NCBI RefSeq assembly: GCF_032452875.1
Contig: NC_083890.1
Location: 43,212,483 to 43,276,482, forward strand
Direction of reading: 5' to 3'
DNA from: Bos javanicus
Lineage: Eukaryota > Chordata > Mammalia > Artiodactyla > Bovidae
DNA: 64,000 bases
Every line of letters starts with the position of its first letter. Within the stretch, counting starts at the first letter, position 1. The notes beneath the pieces are model-generated. The model ran no database searches. It saw only the letters and a list, made by a program, of their open reading frames with translations, and was not told the DNA's origin. A program made the translations under genes and the position numbers. Shown here piece after piece: positions 45,171 through 55,624 of the stretch.

Positions 45171-46815
45171 TTATTAGCATGCTTGTGGTGAAGTGTTTTA
45201 ACTCTTTGTTTGAAGGAAAATGTGGTTTATATGCAAGTTTCTACAAAAGCTGAAGGTCAAGTTACAAGTGATAGAAATCCAAATCAGATGAGCTTGAGCA
45301 AAGAGTTTGCTTTTCTTGGCCTACATGATCAAAATTCAGGAAGAGCAAGACGAAGGTACCATGGGAACTCACCCGCCGGCACCTCACACTTCCACTTCTT
45401 ACGGGGTGGGTAGTCCTCTCGGACCAGCTTCACGGTGGTGAAGTTGCCAGCACACGCCCTGCGACTGAGCCTGGGAGAGTTCCACTGCGAAAGGGCCTGG
45501 AAGAAACCGAAGCAAGCGCTGCAGGAGCAACCGGAGGAGGGGTCCTGAGAGGGTCTCCACGCTCCTTCCCCAGGACCCACCTGTTCGACACAAACGCCAC
45601 CCCTGAAAGGTGGGGCTTTTCTGGGTCATCTGCACAGGCTTAGCTTCTGTGTGACAGATACCTGCTCGAGAGGGAAGCAGAGGAATTGCTTGAGGGAGTG
45701 GATAAATGAGTGAGTGCCTGGAAACTAATTTTGGGCCCCTTTCATTTTCTCCAACCAGAAACCTTTTCCTCAAGTTAGGGAGTCACCAAGAACTGACTAG
45801 ATCCGAGGGGTTGGGGGGGGCATCTGGTTTCTCAAAGCCCCTGAATGACCCACAAACGCAGCCTTCCTGTGAAAACCGTGCCACTGAAGTTCCAGACGTC
45901 AGTCTTCTGTCTGCCTTCTCACCTCAGTCCCCCTTCCACGTGTGTGGCGCGCAGACAAACTAAAAACCTGCTTTTTACCACAGCTCTTTGATTTCTTTAA
46001 GAAAATTGTTTTAAAGAAAGGCATTTTCTAAAAACAGCGTTGTTGCTGGACTCTAAAGCCCCGGCACTCCACAGCAGAGTCTCGCTGTTCGTGCTGCTGG
46101 CAGCCGTGTTTCTACTCTAGTTCTGCAGTTTCCATGGAGGATCAGACCAGGACCCCAGCAAGGGGTTGTGGTGGCCGCTGTCAGCCACAGGGTCTGAGCT
46201 CCGGCATCTCTTAAGTTTTAAATAGAGAGCAGTGAGCTTCCACTGTTTTGTACGTCACAGGTACGTGGGGAACTGTTTTTAGGCCAACACTCAGGGGTAA
46301 GAAGTTGATACATGCTCACATTTTACAAGGTCCTAACTATTCCTTTCAGTTCTATTTCTTGTTTCTTTTTGCACGCAATCTGTGTTTCAGTAAACCCTGA
46401 TCTATTGCTCATGATTCTGAAGTTCCAAGTCAGCTTAACATAAAGCCCAAGAGCTGCACACAACAGCTTCAGGTCAGCATGGTGTTTCTGCACTTACCAC
46501 CTTGGGGAAGGCTTTTTAAAAAACTTCGGCCATCTCCAACTCCTCAACACCCATTCCCTTAGGAGAAAAACTGCTGCTTAGCAGCCTCTTGTCCCTCAGC
46601 ATGAAAGCTACTGTCTACCTAGCACAGAGATATTTTTCACTAGTTCTCTTATCTCTTATACTAGTTATGGCCTGCACGAACCTGAAGTGCTGTATCAGGC
46701 AGTGTCTAGCTCAGACCTCAAGAACTGCTACCTGTGAAAACAGTGGTAAAACTTTGTGGGGAAAAGATGGAAGCTTGGGGGAATCAAAATACTCAGTGAT
46801 CCCATGAGAGCACTT
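45171..46815. other. 3' flank of MCUR1
   Basis: 45245-45345 resembles an old repeat (AGAAATCCAAATCAGATGAGC), family not fixed. 45370-45560 is GC-rich and coding-like on the minus strand (listed separately). The rest is unassigned. Confidence 0.4.
45373..45496 (-). other. Candidate coding exon, unknown product
   Basis: On the minus strand a TTTCTTCCAG acceptor precedes a 124-bp open segment ending at a consensus GTGAGT donor (45372-45367). It codes for 41 residues plus one base, starting ALSQWNSPRL and including TVKLVREDYP and PRKKWKCEVPA. Third positions are mostly G or C. I do not recognise the protein. It could be an exon of an unannotated gene, an exon from a decayed gene, or a chance GC-rich segment. 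Confidence 0.35.
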
Positions 46816-47076
46816 GCTGCTAAGTCGCTTCAGTCGTGTCCGACTCTGTGCCGCCCCACAGACCAGGCTCCCCCGTCCCTGGGATTCTCCAGGCAAGAAC
46901 ACTGGAGTGGGTTGTCATTTCCTTCTCCAATGCATGAAAGTGAAAAGTGAAAGTCAAGTCGCTCAGTTGTGTCCGACCCTCAGCGACCCCCTGGACTGCA
47001 GCCTTCCAAGCTCCTCCGTCCATGGGATTTTCCAGGCAAGAGTACTGGAGTGGGGTGCACTTAGAAGAGCACTTAG
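46816..47076 (-). mobile_element. Bov-A2 SINE, antisense
   Basis: Two monomers with the GAAAGTGAAAAGTGAAAG linker; the right end carries extra AGAGCACTTAG copies. An 11-bp duplication, TGAGAGCACTT, lies at 46805-46815 and 47077-47087. Confidence 0.92.
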
Positions 47077-47270
47077 TGAGAGCACTTAGAATTGGTTTCT
47101 TTTTTTTTTTTCACATTTGTATCAGTTGGATGCTTTCAACTCTAAGTAGCATAAAACTAACAGTGATTTATACCTCGTGACTTTTACTACTCAAGTCTAG
47201 AAATAAGTGATCCTCAGGACTGGGTGGCAGTTTAACCCTTCACCTTTCCACTCTTACCTTACTCTGTACA

Positions 47271-47460
47271 GTTTAGTTCTGTCGCTCAGTCATGTCTGAT
47301 TCTTTGCGACCCCATGGAATGCAGAATGCCAGGCTTCCCTGTCCATCACCAACTCCAGAGCTTGCTCAAACTCATGTCCATCGAGTCGGTGATGCCATCC
47401 AACCATCTCACCCTCTGTTGTCCCCGTCTCCTGCCTTCAATCTTTCCCAGCGTCAGGGTC
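47271..47460 (-). mobile_element. ART2A fragment, antisense
   Basis: CTGTCGCTCAGTCATGTCTG through ATCGAGTCGGTGATGCCATC to CAGCGTCAGGG. Flanked by an 8-bp duplication, TCTGTACA, at 47263-47270 and 47461-47468. Confidence 0.88.
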
Positions 47461-47468
47461 TCTGTACA

Positions 47469-48559
47469 TTAGCTTTCAACTTCAGCCATGGGATTGCTGA
47501 TCACAACATGACTGCCCCAGCTCCAGGCATCACATCCTCAAAGCATCCAAGACAAAGAGAGAGATGCATAAGAGCATTCTTCTCATAAGAGGTCTCTCTC
47601 CTTTTAATCAGGAAGAAGGTTTTCCACCCCTCCCACAGAAATTCCCTCCTGTCTTGTAGGCCAGGACTAGGTCACATGGCCATCTGTAGCAAGAAAAGTT
47701 ACCAAAGGGAATGTTTAGCTTTCCAGCCCCTCTGGTAGGAGGTGGGCGAGGAAGAAGGAGTTTGGAAATGGTTGTTGGATTGGCATTCAACAGTGTTGTT
47801 TACAATGTTCGTGAAAATTTAATAAAACACAGGCTACAGTAAAGACAGCCATAGGACTGCTTGATCTGAAATTCGAGTGGTCGTAGGAAGTGTGAAAAAT
47901 AAGTCTACATTTGGTAGAATTCAAGGTCAGGGAAGGATGACTGAGACAACAGCCCTCAGGCTTGTTCAGGGTGGGTGGACTTGGAAGGCATCTTGCTCTC
48001 TACAGAACAATGTGTTCTTTGTGAAATACTGCAAATTATTGGTGTATCTGTAATTCCTTCTCGCGACCCAGGATAGGTGTACCTGCAGAAAGTCTACTGA
48101 CACATGTATGGAATGAAATCACAAGGTCAGGGGCTCATGGAACGAAAACAAAACGTGGCTGTTGAACCAAGAATGGACAGTGAGTTCTCGGTTTTCTGCA
48201 TAAATATTTATGTGAATGCCTTGACTTGGCCATGAACACCAGCAAGTGGGAGAGGCAAAGCAGTTGCAGATCCACAAAGTTTAAGAAAACTCTAAGGGAA
48301 AAAGTGAGAGAGACAGACAAAAGTCTACTAACGTCTTCCTTCCAATGAACAAAACCACGATTATTTTGTCAGGGCAGCACAATATCCTGGTCTGGTCGCT
48401 ACATACCAGTTTTTACAGGCAGATCATTTCACAACCACGGGTAGGATGAGTCAGGAGCCCTGGTTTCAGCCTCCAGCCTTGCCACTTGCTTTGTTCTGGC
48501 GAAGCCATCTAACATTGCCGATCCTCAGTCCCACGTTTCTAAAATAATAGCATCAACAA
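47469..48559. other. Unassigned 3' flank
   Basis: No gene or assignable repeat. Short open frames only. Confidence 0.4.
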
Positions 48560-48900
48560 CAATAATGATAATGGGAATAATTATAGGGCGTTCATTTACT
48601 GTCTTAGAGGCACAGTTCTAAAACCTTGGCGTGCTCTGTCGCTTCAGTCATGTCCAACTCTTTGCGACCCTATTAACTGTAGCCCACGAGGCTCCTCTGT
48701 CCATGGGATTCTACAGGCAAGAACACTGGAGTGGGTTGCCATTTATCTTCATCGCATCCCTAGGAATTAAGTATTATAATGATCTCTGTTTTATGTTGAG
48801 GGAATCAAGAATGAGAAAGTGGAAAAACTTGTCTGAGAGCACCCACCTACTAAGTGGTGATTCTAGATTCAAGCCCAAACCTCCTGACTCCAAGGAATAG
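48560..48900 (+). mobile_element. MIR SINE interrupted by Bov-A
   Basis: MIR-like 5' part (48560-48635) and 3' part (48746-48900: TGAGGGAATCAAGAATGAGA, CTACTAAGTGGTGATTCTAG, CAAACCTCCTGACTCC) flank a Bov-A insertion. Confidence 0.65.
48636..48745 (-). mobile_element. Bov-A monomer, antisense
   Basis: GTCGCTTCAGTCATGTCCAAC to GAGTGGGTTGCCATTT, nested in the MIR. Confidence 0.88.
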
Positions 48901-49440
48901 AGACCCCACCCAACTGAGAGCACTTGGTGAGGATCAAGTGAGGCCAAACACATGGACACGTTCTGCAAACTGTAAAACCATACATTCATGGAAAATATAA
49001 TGCAGTCCATGTGTAATAACTGGAATCACTTACTAGTAATTACTAGGCATATTAGTTATACCACCACCCAAACAAGTAAATTCCCCTTAGTATGCTCCCT
49101 AGCAACCACCCCAGAGCACCAAGACAGACGATGCCATATCCCAGCAAAAGAACATCGTCATCCTTTGAATGGCTGGTATAGAGATTGCAGTAGATATTAG
49201 AGGAATGTAGAGGAAATACGTATTATACTACACCAGCCCTTCATATAAATCCCAGGGTAATTGTGACTGTCCATACTTCTCTTTGGAGGTCTTCCTACCA
49301 AAGAATTGGTGTTGGCATGGAGCCCACTGTCCAAGCCTTAGCTTCATCTGATGTTTAGGCCTTAGGTAATTCCTTCCTGCTTAGTTCACCCTTCTTTCTG
49401 TGACACGATCATTAACTAGGATATTTCATTCTTAATCAAC
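48901..49440. other. Unassigned 3' flank
   Basis: No gene or assignable repeat. Confidence 0.4.
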
Positions 49441-49453
49441 GACATCAACCACT

Positions 49454-49728
49454 GCTACTGCTGCTGCTAAGTCACTTCAGTCGTGTCCGACTCTGTGCGA
49501 CCCCACAGAAGGCAGCCCACCAGGCTCCCCCGTCCCTGGGCTTCTCCAGGCAAGAACACTGGAGTGGGTTGCCATTTCCTTCTGCAATGCAAGAAAGTGA
49601 AAAGTGAAAGTGAAGTCACTCAGTCATGTCTGACTCTTAGCGACCCCGTGGACTACAGCCTACCAGGCTCCTCCGTCCATGGGATTTTCCAGGCAAGAGT
49701 ACTGGAGTGGGGTGCCATTGCCTTCTCT
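49454..49728 (-). mobile_element. Bov-A2 SINE, antisense
   Basis: Full dimer with the GAAAGTGAAAAGTGAAAG linker. A perfect 13-bp target duplication, GACATCAACCACT, lies at 49441-49453 and 49729-49741. Confidence 0.95.
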
Positions 49729-50019
49729 GACATCAACCACTACATGAGAAAATAAAACAAATTTCAGCCTCTTTTCAAAAATTTCCCAGAAAACTGGGTT
49801 CCCCAGATCCTGACCCAGGCCCCTTGGGAACATTCACATCTCATCTGAATTCTATTTTATTTGTATAAAGCCCTTCTTGCTTGCTCTCAGCTTTCCATGG
49901 AAACTAAGGGTCTCCTCCTCTTCTCAAGCCAAGCAAGATTTCAGATCTCAAAGAGGAGGGAGGAAGAATTGGTACCCTTATAGGTCACACTATGCTTTCA
50001 CCCCAATCTCTTGTGCACT

Positions 50020-50075
50020 AAAAAAATTATATATATGTAATTATATATATTAAATTTTGTAAATAATATATATGT
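50020..50075. repeat. (AT)-rich microsatellite
   Basis: Imperfect ATATAT/TATATA runs, just before an L1 3' UTR. Confidence 0.7.
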
Positions 50076-50104
50076 ATTGTACAGACATATACACAACCTC
50101 ACAA

Positions 50105-50465
50105 GAATAGGCAAATCCATAAAGACAGAAAGTAGACTGATTGTTGCCAAGGGCTGGAGGCTGAGGATGGCGGGAGATGACGTGTGAAAGCTAATTCTAC
50201 AGGCTTTCTTTCTGGACTGATGAAAATATTCTAAAATCCAATTTTGAAAAAAAAAATTTCAGAGGCTAGGGGTGGGGGACAGGGGGCACAAGCGCACTGA
50301 GACCTGGATTTGTTTTTCTAAATTAAGTTGGAAAAGCAAAAACAAAATAAAAACCAATTTTGGTGATGGTTGTGCGGCTCAGTGAAGGTACGGAGAACCA
50401 CTGAATGGCACATTTTAAATGGGTCACTTGTAAGTTGCATGCTAGCTCCATTAAAGCTGTGTTGT
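50105..50465 (+). mobile_element. L1 3' UTR fragment
   Basis: AGAATAGGCAAATCCATAAAG, GATTGTTGCCAAGGGCTGGAG, GATGAAAATATTCTAAAATCC and CCATTAAAGCTGTG follow the old L1 3' UTR order, comparable to 29538-29795. An insert of about 80 bp lies in the middle. Confidence 0.8.
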
Positions 50466-51352
50466 TGGTTTGCTTTTTGGTCTTTTTTAATGTCCATTCT
50501 ACACCTCCGGTTTACAGATGCAGCCCTGAGGCCTGAGACTTGTCCCTTTGACTGTGTGAGTCACACAGCCGTGACTGGCGGCCCCGCTGGGATCTGAGAG
50601 GCCAGCTCCTCCTGTGGCCTCATGACTCCTGACTAGTCTCCTGAGGTGATGCTTTGGTTGCTGTTAAGTCCTAAATTACTTTTTATCAGGTTTCATAGAT
50701 GCCATAATATAGTCATCCTTCTTCTATTTGTAATGTTTTACAAGGGGCAAAGTCAACTCCTGGTCAGTACAGGGAGAGAAGCGGGAACACGGCCATTTGT
50801 GAGTTTGTCTCCTCAAGGGCACCGGACCCACCCCCTGGCCCGGGTACTCCAAAGTCAGCTTCAGGACTTGCTGGTCTCTCATCCCCAGGATGGCAGGAGA
50901 AAGGGTACCCACGTGGGCGGCGAGGGTGGAGAGGCGGCCCATGCTGACCTCAGAGGCCTCTTCTAGGGAGCGAATCAGCGTGTGGCCAGAAGGGGGCGCA
51001 GTACCAGCCGGGAAGGCTGAGACGTCCACCATTCGTGCACCCCACCACTTGGCTCTAACAGGAGTTCCGTGATTGCATCCTCACGCCTCCAAATCTGGAC
51101 TAACCCAGGCCGGGGTAGGCAAGATCAACGTTTCATAATTCCCCAGGGAATCAGGAGGCCGGGGCATGCTGGCCTGGGCGCCACAGAATCGCTTTCAGCT
51201 TTAGTTTCTTTGTCTGTAAAATAAGGAGGGGGAAGCTGGTGGTTTATTGTCCTTCCCAGACTCACAGCGACCTTTTAGACACATCTTCGGAAGAACTGGT
51301 CCCTAACTGGTGTCCTTTCCCAGTGTCAAAATAATGCCCTGCACTGCCCACT
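50466..51352. other. GC-richer 3' flank with CTCF-like site
   Basis: 50740-51070 is CpG-richer than its surroundings and open for about 100 codons on each strand. No protein family is recognised. A CTCF-like core lies at 50986-50999. Confidence 0.4.
50986..50999 (+). promoter_or_regulatory. CTCF-like core motif
   Basis: CCAGAAGGGGGCGC matches 13 of 14 positions of CCASYAGRKGGCRS (the Y position is A). Confidence 0.35.
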
Positions 51353-51546
51353 TGTTGCTTAGTCACTCAGTCCTGTTGGACTCTCTGTGCCCCCAGGGAC
51401 TGTAGCCCGCCAGGCTCCTCTGTCCATGGGATTTCCCAGCAAGAATACCGGAGTGGGTTGCCATTTTCTTCTCCAGGAGATCTTCCCAACCCAGGGATCG
51501 AACTGGCAGGCAGATTCTTCGCCACTGAGCCACCGAGGGAAGCCCA
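51353..51546 (-). mobile_element. Bov-tA SINE, antisense
   Basis: TTAGTCACTCAGTCCTGTTG through core to reversed head GAGCCACCGAGGGAAGCCC. Confidence 0.9.
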
Positions 51547-51623
51547 CGGAGAGTCTTCAGTTAAATGCATGTGCTTTTTCCTACAGGAATCTGTTTACAA
51601 TTAGGAGAAAGTCCAACACTGGA

Positions 51624-51790
51624 TTTTTTTTTTTTTTTTTTTTTTACTGAAAGAGATCATTTGGTTTTAATGAGAACCAGAGAGGTTAAGTGACTTACTG
51701 AAGTTACTCAGCTAGTTAATGATAAAAGCCAGAATTAGAATCCTCTTCCTTTGACTGCCAGCCTGTAGTATTTCCATGTCACAGTACCTT
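51624..51790 (+). mobile_element. Poly-T tract and MIR remnant
   Basis: A T run at 51624-51645 precedes a MIR core: CCAGAGAGGTTAAGTGACTTA, CTCAGCTAGTTAATGATAAA and GCCAGAATTAGAATCC. Confidence 0.7.
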
Positions 51791-51897
51791 GCAAACTTCC
51801 TTTTCCAGCAGAGACACAGGAACAAATTGAAGTGAGAAAATGAATTTAGGCAAAGCGAATGAACACTGAAATTTTTATCAAGGGTGATCTGCCCCTA

Positions 51898-52111
51898 TTC
51901 CCAGGTGGCGCTATCAGTAAAGAATTCACCTGCCAATGCAGGAGACACAGGAGGCAGGGTTCCATCCCTGGGTCAGGAAGATCCCCTGGAGGAGGAAACG
52001 GCAACCCACTCCAGTATTCTGGCCTGGAGAATCCCATGGACAGAGGAGTCTGGTGGGCTACAGTCCGTTGGATCGCAAAGAGTCAGATACGACTGAGCGA
52101 CTGAGCACACG
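51898..52111 (+). mobile_element. Bov-tA SINE
   Basis: TTCCCAGGTGGCGC head, GGTTCCATCCCTGGG B-box region, core, GACTGAGCGACTGAGCACAC end. Confidence 0.9.
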
Positions 52112-52939
52112 TTGTAAACTCTGGATATTTGTTGCAGAGACGAGCTGTCACCTTCTCATTTGCCTTGTTCCCCTGAAGCCTGAAAGTGTCCTTTAACTGT
52201 GCCACCTCGGGACTGCCCTAAACAGGGCTTCAGATTACAGGTTAAAATTGGCCTCCTCCCTCTCTTCAGAGAAGGCAGGAATGTGGTGGGAGTAGGTGGC
52301 ATAGTGGGAATAGAGGCGAGCGTCCCCCTCAGATGTTGGCATCCGCTGAGGGGGCAGGGAGCCCAGAGATCCCGGGTTATAAAAATCCTGACTTCATGTC
52401 GTGGCTCGAGTATCTTTGCAAGGTCTGCTGCTGCTACGTCTCAGCAGCATTGACAGCTGGAATCCTGCAGCTTGTTCCCTGTGTGATTATAAACTGTCTC
52501 TGGAGTAGCGTGCTGTGGGCGGTTGCCGTTTATATTAATAGAACTGCCTGGACCAATCAGCCTGCTCCTCGAAGGAACACGCGCCTTCCCGTCTTCCAGG
52601 ATTGTTCTTGCAAAACAACATGCTGTGCCGATCTGTTTGGGAAGAAAGGAGGAGAAAGAGGGCATCTTCCAACTCACAGACATGAAGAAATACCGGAGCC
52701 CAGGCCAGTCCTGAACAGAACTCAGAGAGAACTGTCTTTTATGTATCACCTCTGCCCGCCTCCCGCCGCCCACTCTCCGGGCCTTCTCTTCGTTCCATGG
52801 TCTCCAGATGCCCACTCCTTTCATGTTTTCTCAGGACCCCAACCCACCAAAACCAAACCCCAAACCACCTACTCTCAGGAACAGTGCACATCTCACCCTT
52901 TGGAGGCGGCCTTATGAGGGTGGGACTTCACAAGGAGCG
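52112..52939. other. 3' flank with 194-codon open frame
   Basis: An ATG-started frame at 52333-52917 runs 194 codons in non-repeat DNA. Residues about 24-70 are hydrophobic and Cys-rich; the rest is low in recognisable features. A TATAAAAA box lies at 52378-52385 and CCAAT at 52553-52557, but both are inside the frame. No homologue is recognised, so a chance frame is the default. Confidence 0.3.
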
Positions 52940-53132
52940 TGCGTGCTTAGTCGCTCAGTCGTGTCCGACTCTTGCGACCCCACGGACCTAACCATCAGGA
53001 TCCTCTGCCTGGGATTCTCCAAGCAAGAACACGAGAGTGGGTTGCCATGCCCTCCTCAAGGGGATCTTCCCAACCCAGGGGTTGAACCTGCATCATCTCC
53101 TCCATCAGCAAGTAGCACCACCTGGGAAACCC
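52940..53132 (-). mobile_element. Bov-tA SINE, antisense
   Basis: GTGCTTAGTCGCTCAGTCGTG through a diverged core to a reversed head (GTAGCACCACCTGGGAAACC). ACAAGGAG flanks both sides. Confidence 0.88.
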
Positions 53133-53231
53133 AACAACAAGGAGAGCTGAGTTCAAATCCTCACTCTTCTGCTTCCTAGCTATCTGAACGATTGCAAACT
53201 ACCTTCTGTCCCCGATGGAAAATATAGGTCA

Positions 53232-53430
53232 TGTGTGTGTGTCTGTTAGTCACTCTGTTGTGTCCAACTCGACCTTAGCCCTCCAGGCTCCTCCGTCCAT
53301 GGGATTTCCCAGGCAAGAATACTGGAGTAGGTTGCCATTTCCTTCTTCAGAGGATCTTTCTGACCCAGGGATAAAACCCGACTCTCCTGCATTGCAGGCA
53401 GACTCTTTACCGTCTGAGCCACAAGGAGCC
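53232..53430 (-). mobile_element. Bov-tA SINE with (GT)n tail, antisense
   Basis: GTGTGTGTGTCTGTTAGTCAC start, core and reversed head ending CTGAGCCACAAGGAGCC. Confidence 0.88.
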
Positions 53431-54103
53431 ATACAGGTCATAACACTCACCATACCTGAGTGTGCTTTCAGCACCAAGTAACCAAAAAGTCAACCCATAA
53501 GGAAATGTATTGACCCATATAATCAGAAGTTCAAAATCTTTTTTTTTTAGGAGATATTTTTAAAAATATAATATAAAGTCTTGAGTATGAATGTAAGTGA
53601 AGAACTTACCATAATTCAGTGCTCAGGAAATGAGTATTATTACTATCACTATTCTTTGCAGGGAACTTTGCTTATTACACTTGATCTGTTATTGAGGAAT
53701 TTAAGCCTCTCTCAACTAGTAAACAATTTTCAGGTTCTAGTCAGCAAGTGAGGCAGCATTTTCTCAGAAAGTGGTCTTGCCAGAGTCCCTCAAAGCCATA
53801 CCCTAAGTAACTATTTCCTTAACTGGGAGTAAGACCTGCACTCATGAGTATTTCCAAGATACAGTGGAAAGGTATCCTTTCTATTGGCTTACATGTGGCT
53901 CCTGTATTAGAATGCTGGCTTTTGATGAGGCTCCTATAGATTGACTGATTTTACTTAGGTAAAAGCTAGTCCACCAACGTCCTCATTCACATTTCAGTTA
54001 TGGCAAGTCTCTCGAACCACAGCTTATCAAGGTACCAGTCAGGCATCTCCACTCTGAAGACAAATACACCTTCCCAATCTGAACAACATTACCCATCCCC
54101 TGG
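53431..54103. other. Unassigned 3' flank
   Basis: No gene or assignable repeat. Confidence 0.4.
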
Positions 54104-54308
54104 GGCTTCCCAGGTGGCTCCAAGGGTAAAGAATCTGCCAGCAGTGCAGGAGGTGTGGGTTTGATCCCTGGGTGGGGAAGATCCCCTGGAGAAGAGAAGG
54201 GCTACCCACCCCAGTATTCTTGCCTGGAGAATCCCGTGGACAGAGGAGCCTGACAGGCTACAGTCCATGGGGTCACAAGAGTTGGAGATGCCTTAGTGAC
54301 TAAACCAC
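54104..54308 (+). mobile_element. Bov-tA SINE
   Basis: GGGGCTTCCCAGGTGGCTCC head, GGGTTTGATCCCTGG B-box region, core, CCTTAGTGACTAAACCACCA end. Confidence 0.9.
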
Positions 54309-55259
54309 CACCCAGTACCTATCACTTAGCTTCAGAATAGTCTGGTGGATAGAACAGTTTTTCTTATTTCTGCCAAACATGTACATGTATATCCTAACTT
54401 GCTACTTCCCGGGTTGTTTTCTCCCTTTCCTTCCGAGTGTGAGAGTCAGGTGGGTTTTTATCCAACTCTGTGACCCAGAGTAACCTGAGGGGTTCTCAGT
54501 TTCTGCATGTTGCTGGGGATGGGGGAAGAGCAGGTGCCATCGAGAAGAATCTACCAGTTCACCGGGAAGAAACCAGGGGAGCCTGAGGACCTAGAGTGTT
54601 TCCTCTGTCAGCTAATGTACGCCTGCAGCCCTGCCAAGCTCTGATGTGTTTAGACTTGAACTTCACAGGGAAGGTCGCACAAAAAGCAAGTTCCCGGGAT
54701 TCAGTCTGTAGTCTGAGTGGGCTGGCGTGTTCTCGCTGGGCTATTTCTGTACAAAAAGCTGTCTGGAACCATCTGAGAATCACTAACCGCTGCGGTTTAT
54801 GGTAATATATTTCCTAGCCACTTTCTGTTGCATCATTTCCTCTCCATTTTATGTTGAAGAGAATGAGTGTGTGTGTGCTTGCCTGTGTGCGTGCGAGTCT
54901 GTGTTGTGTGTGTTCCCAAGTTGCATTACCATGGAGAGTTATTTGGAAAAGGTGTCTTGTGAACCACTTCAGCTGATGTATGAAACTGCGTTTTAGAAAT
55001 CAAAGCTCCTCTTCTGTGCGTAGCTTCTGTCTGGAAGAACACATGAAAAATGGTAACAGTGCTTGTCTGTGGGGGAGAGAACTAGGGGTTCAGTTCTTCA
55101 GTGTTAAGGGACACTCATTCTTCAATGTGTATTATTTATTTATTTTTATTTATTTTTACCATAAGCATGTAATCCTTTCTAAAAATGAAATCTGGAGATT
55201 CAGTGCCAAGGCTTCTCTTGGAAAATATTCACTGACTCAGATATTCCTCTTGGAGGGGG
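54309..55259. other. Unassigned 3' flank
   Basis: A (GT)-rich stretch lies at 54866-54912 and ATTTATTT-type repeats at 55130-55157. No gene. Confidence 0.4.
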
Positions 55260-55620
55260 GGGCTTCCCTGGTGGCTCAGTGGTTAAAGGGTCCGCCTGCC
55301 AATGCAGAAAACATGAGTTCAATCCCTGGCCTAGGAAGATCCCACATGCCTCAGAGCAACTAAGCCCACGCACCACACTACTGAAGCTGTCCTCTAGAGC
55401 AGGAGGTGAAACTGCTGAGCCCAGAAGCCACAACTATGGAAGCCCCTGTACCCTAGAACCTGTGCTCTGCAACAAGAGAAACCACGGCAACGAGAAGACC
55501 TCGCACCTCAACTAGAGAGTAGCCCCGGCTTGCCACACTAGAGAAGAGCCTGTGCACAGCAACGAAGACCCAGCACAGCCAAAAGTAAATAAATATTTTT
55601 AATATACTACTGTTGAAAAA
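55260..55620 (+). mobile_element. CHR-1-type SINE, full length
   Basis: GGGCTTCCCTGGTGGCTCAG head, GAGTTCAATCCCTGGCC B-box region, then the long CHR-1 body (AGAGCAACTAAGCCCACGCA, GCAACAAGAGAAACCACGGC, AGAGAAGAGCCTGTGCACAG) and AATAAATATT near the tail. It matches the truncated copy at 8651. Confidence 0.9.
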
Positions 55621-55624
55621 AAAA

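Noticed and set aside
46816..49741. Closely spaced near-identical blocks that could look like an array
   Set aside because: They are dispersed SINE copies with separate target duplications and variable spacing, not a CRISPR or satellite array.
52378..52557. TATAAAAA and CCAAT boxes as a promoter
   Set aside because: Both lie inside the only open frame in the wrong order, without a CpG island or a recognisable downstream gene.
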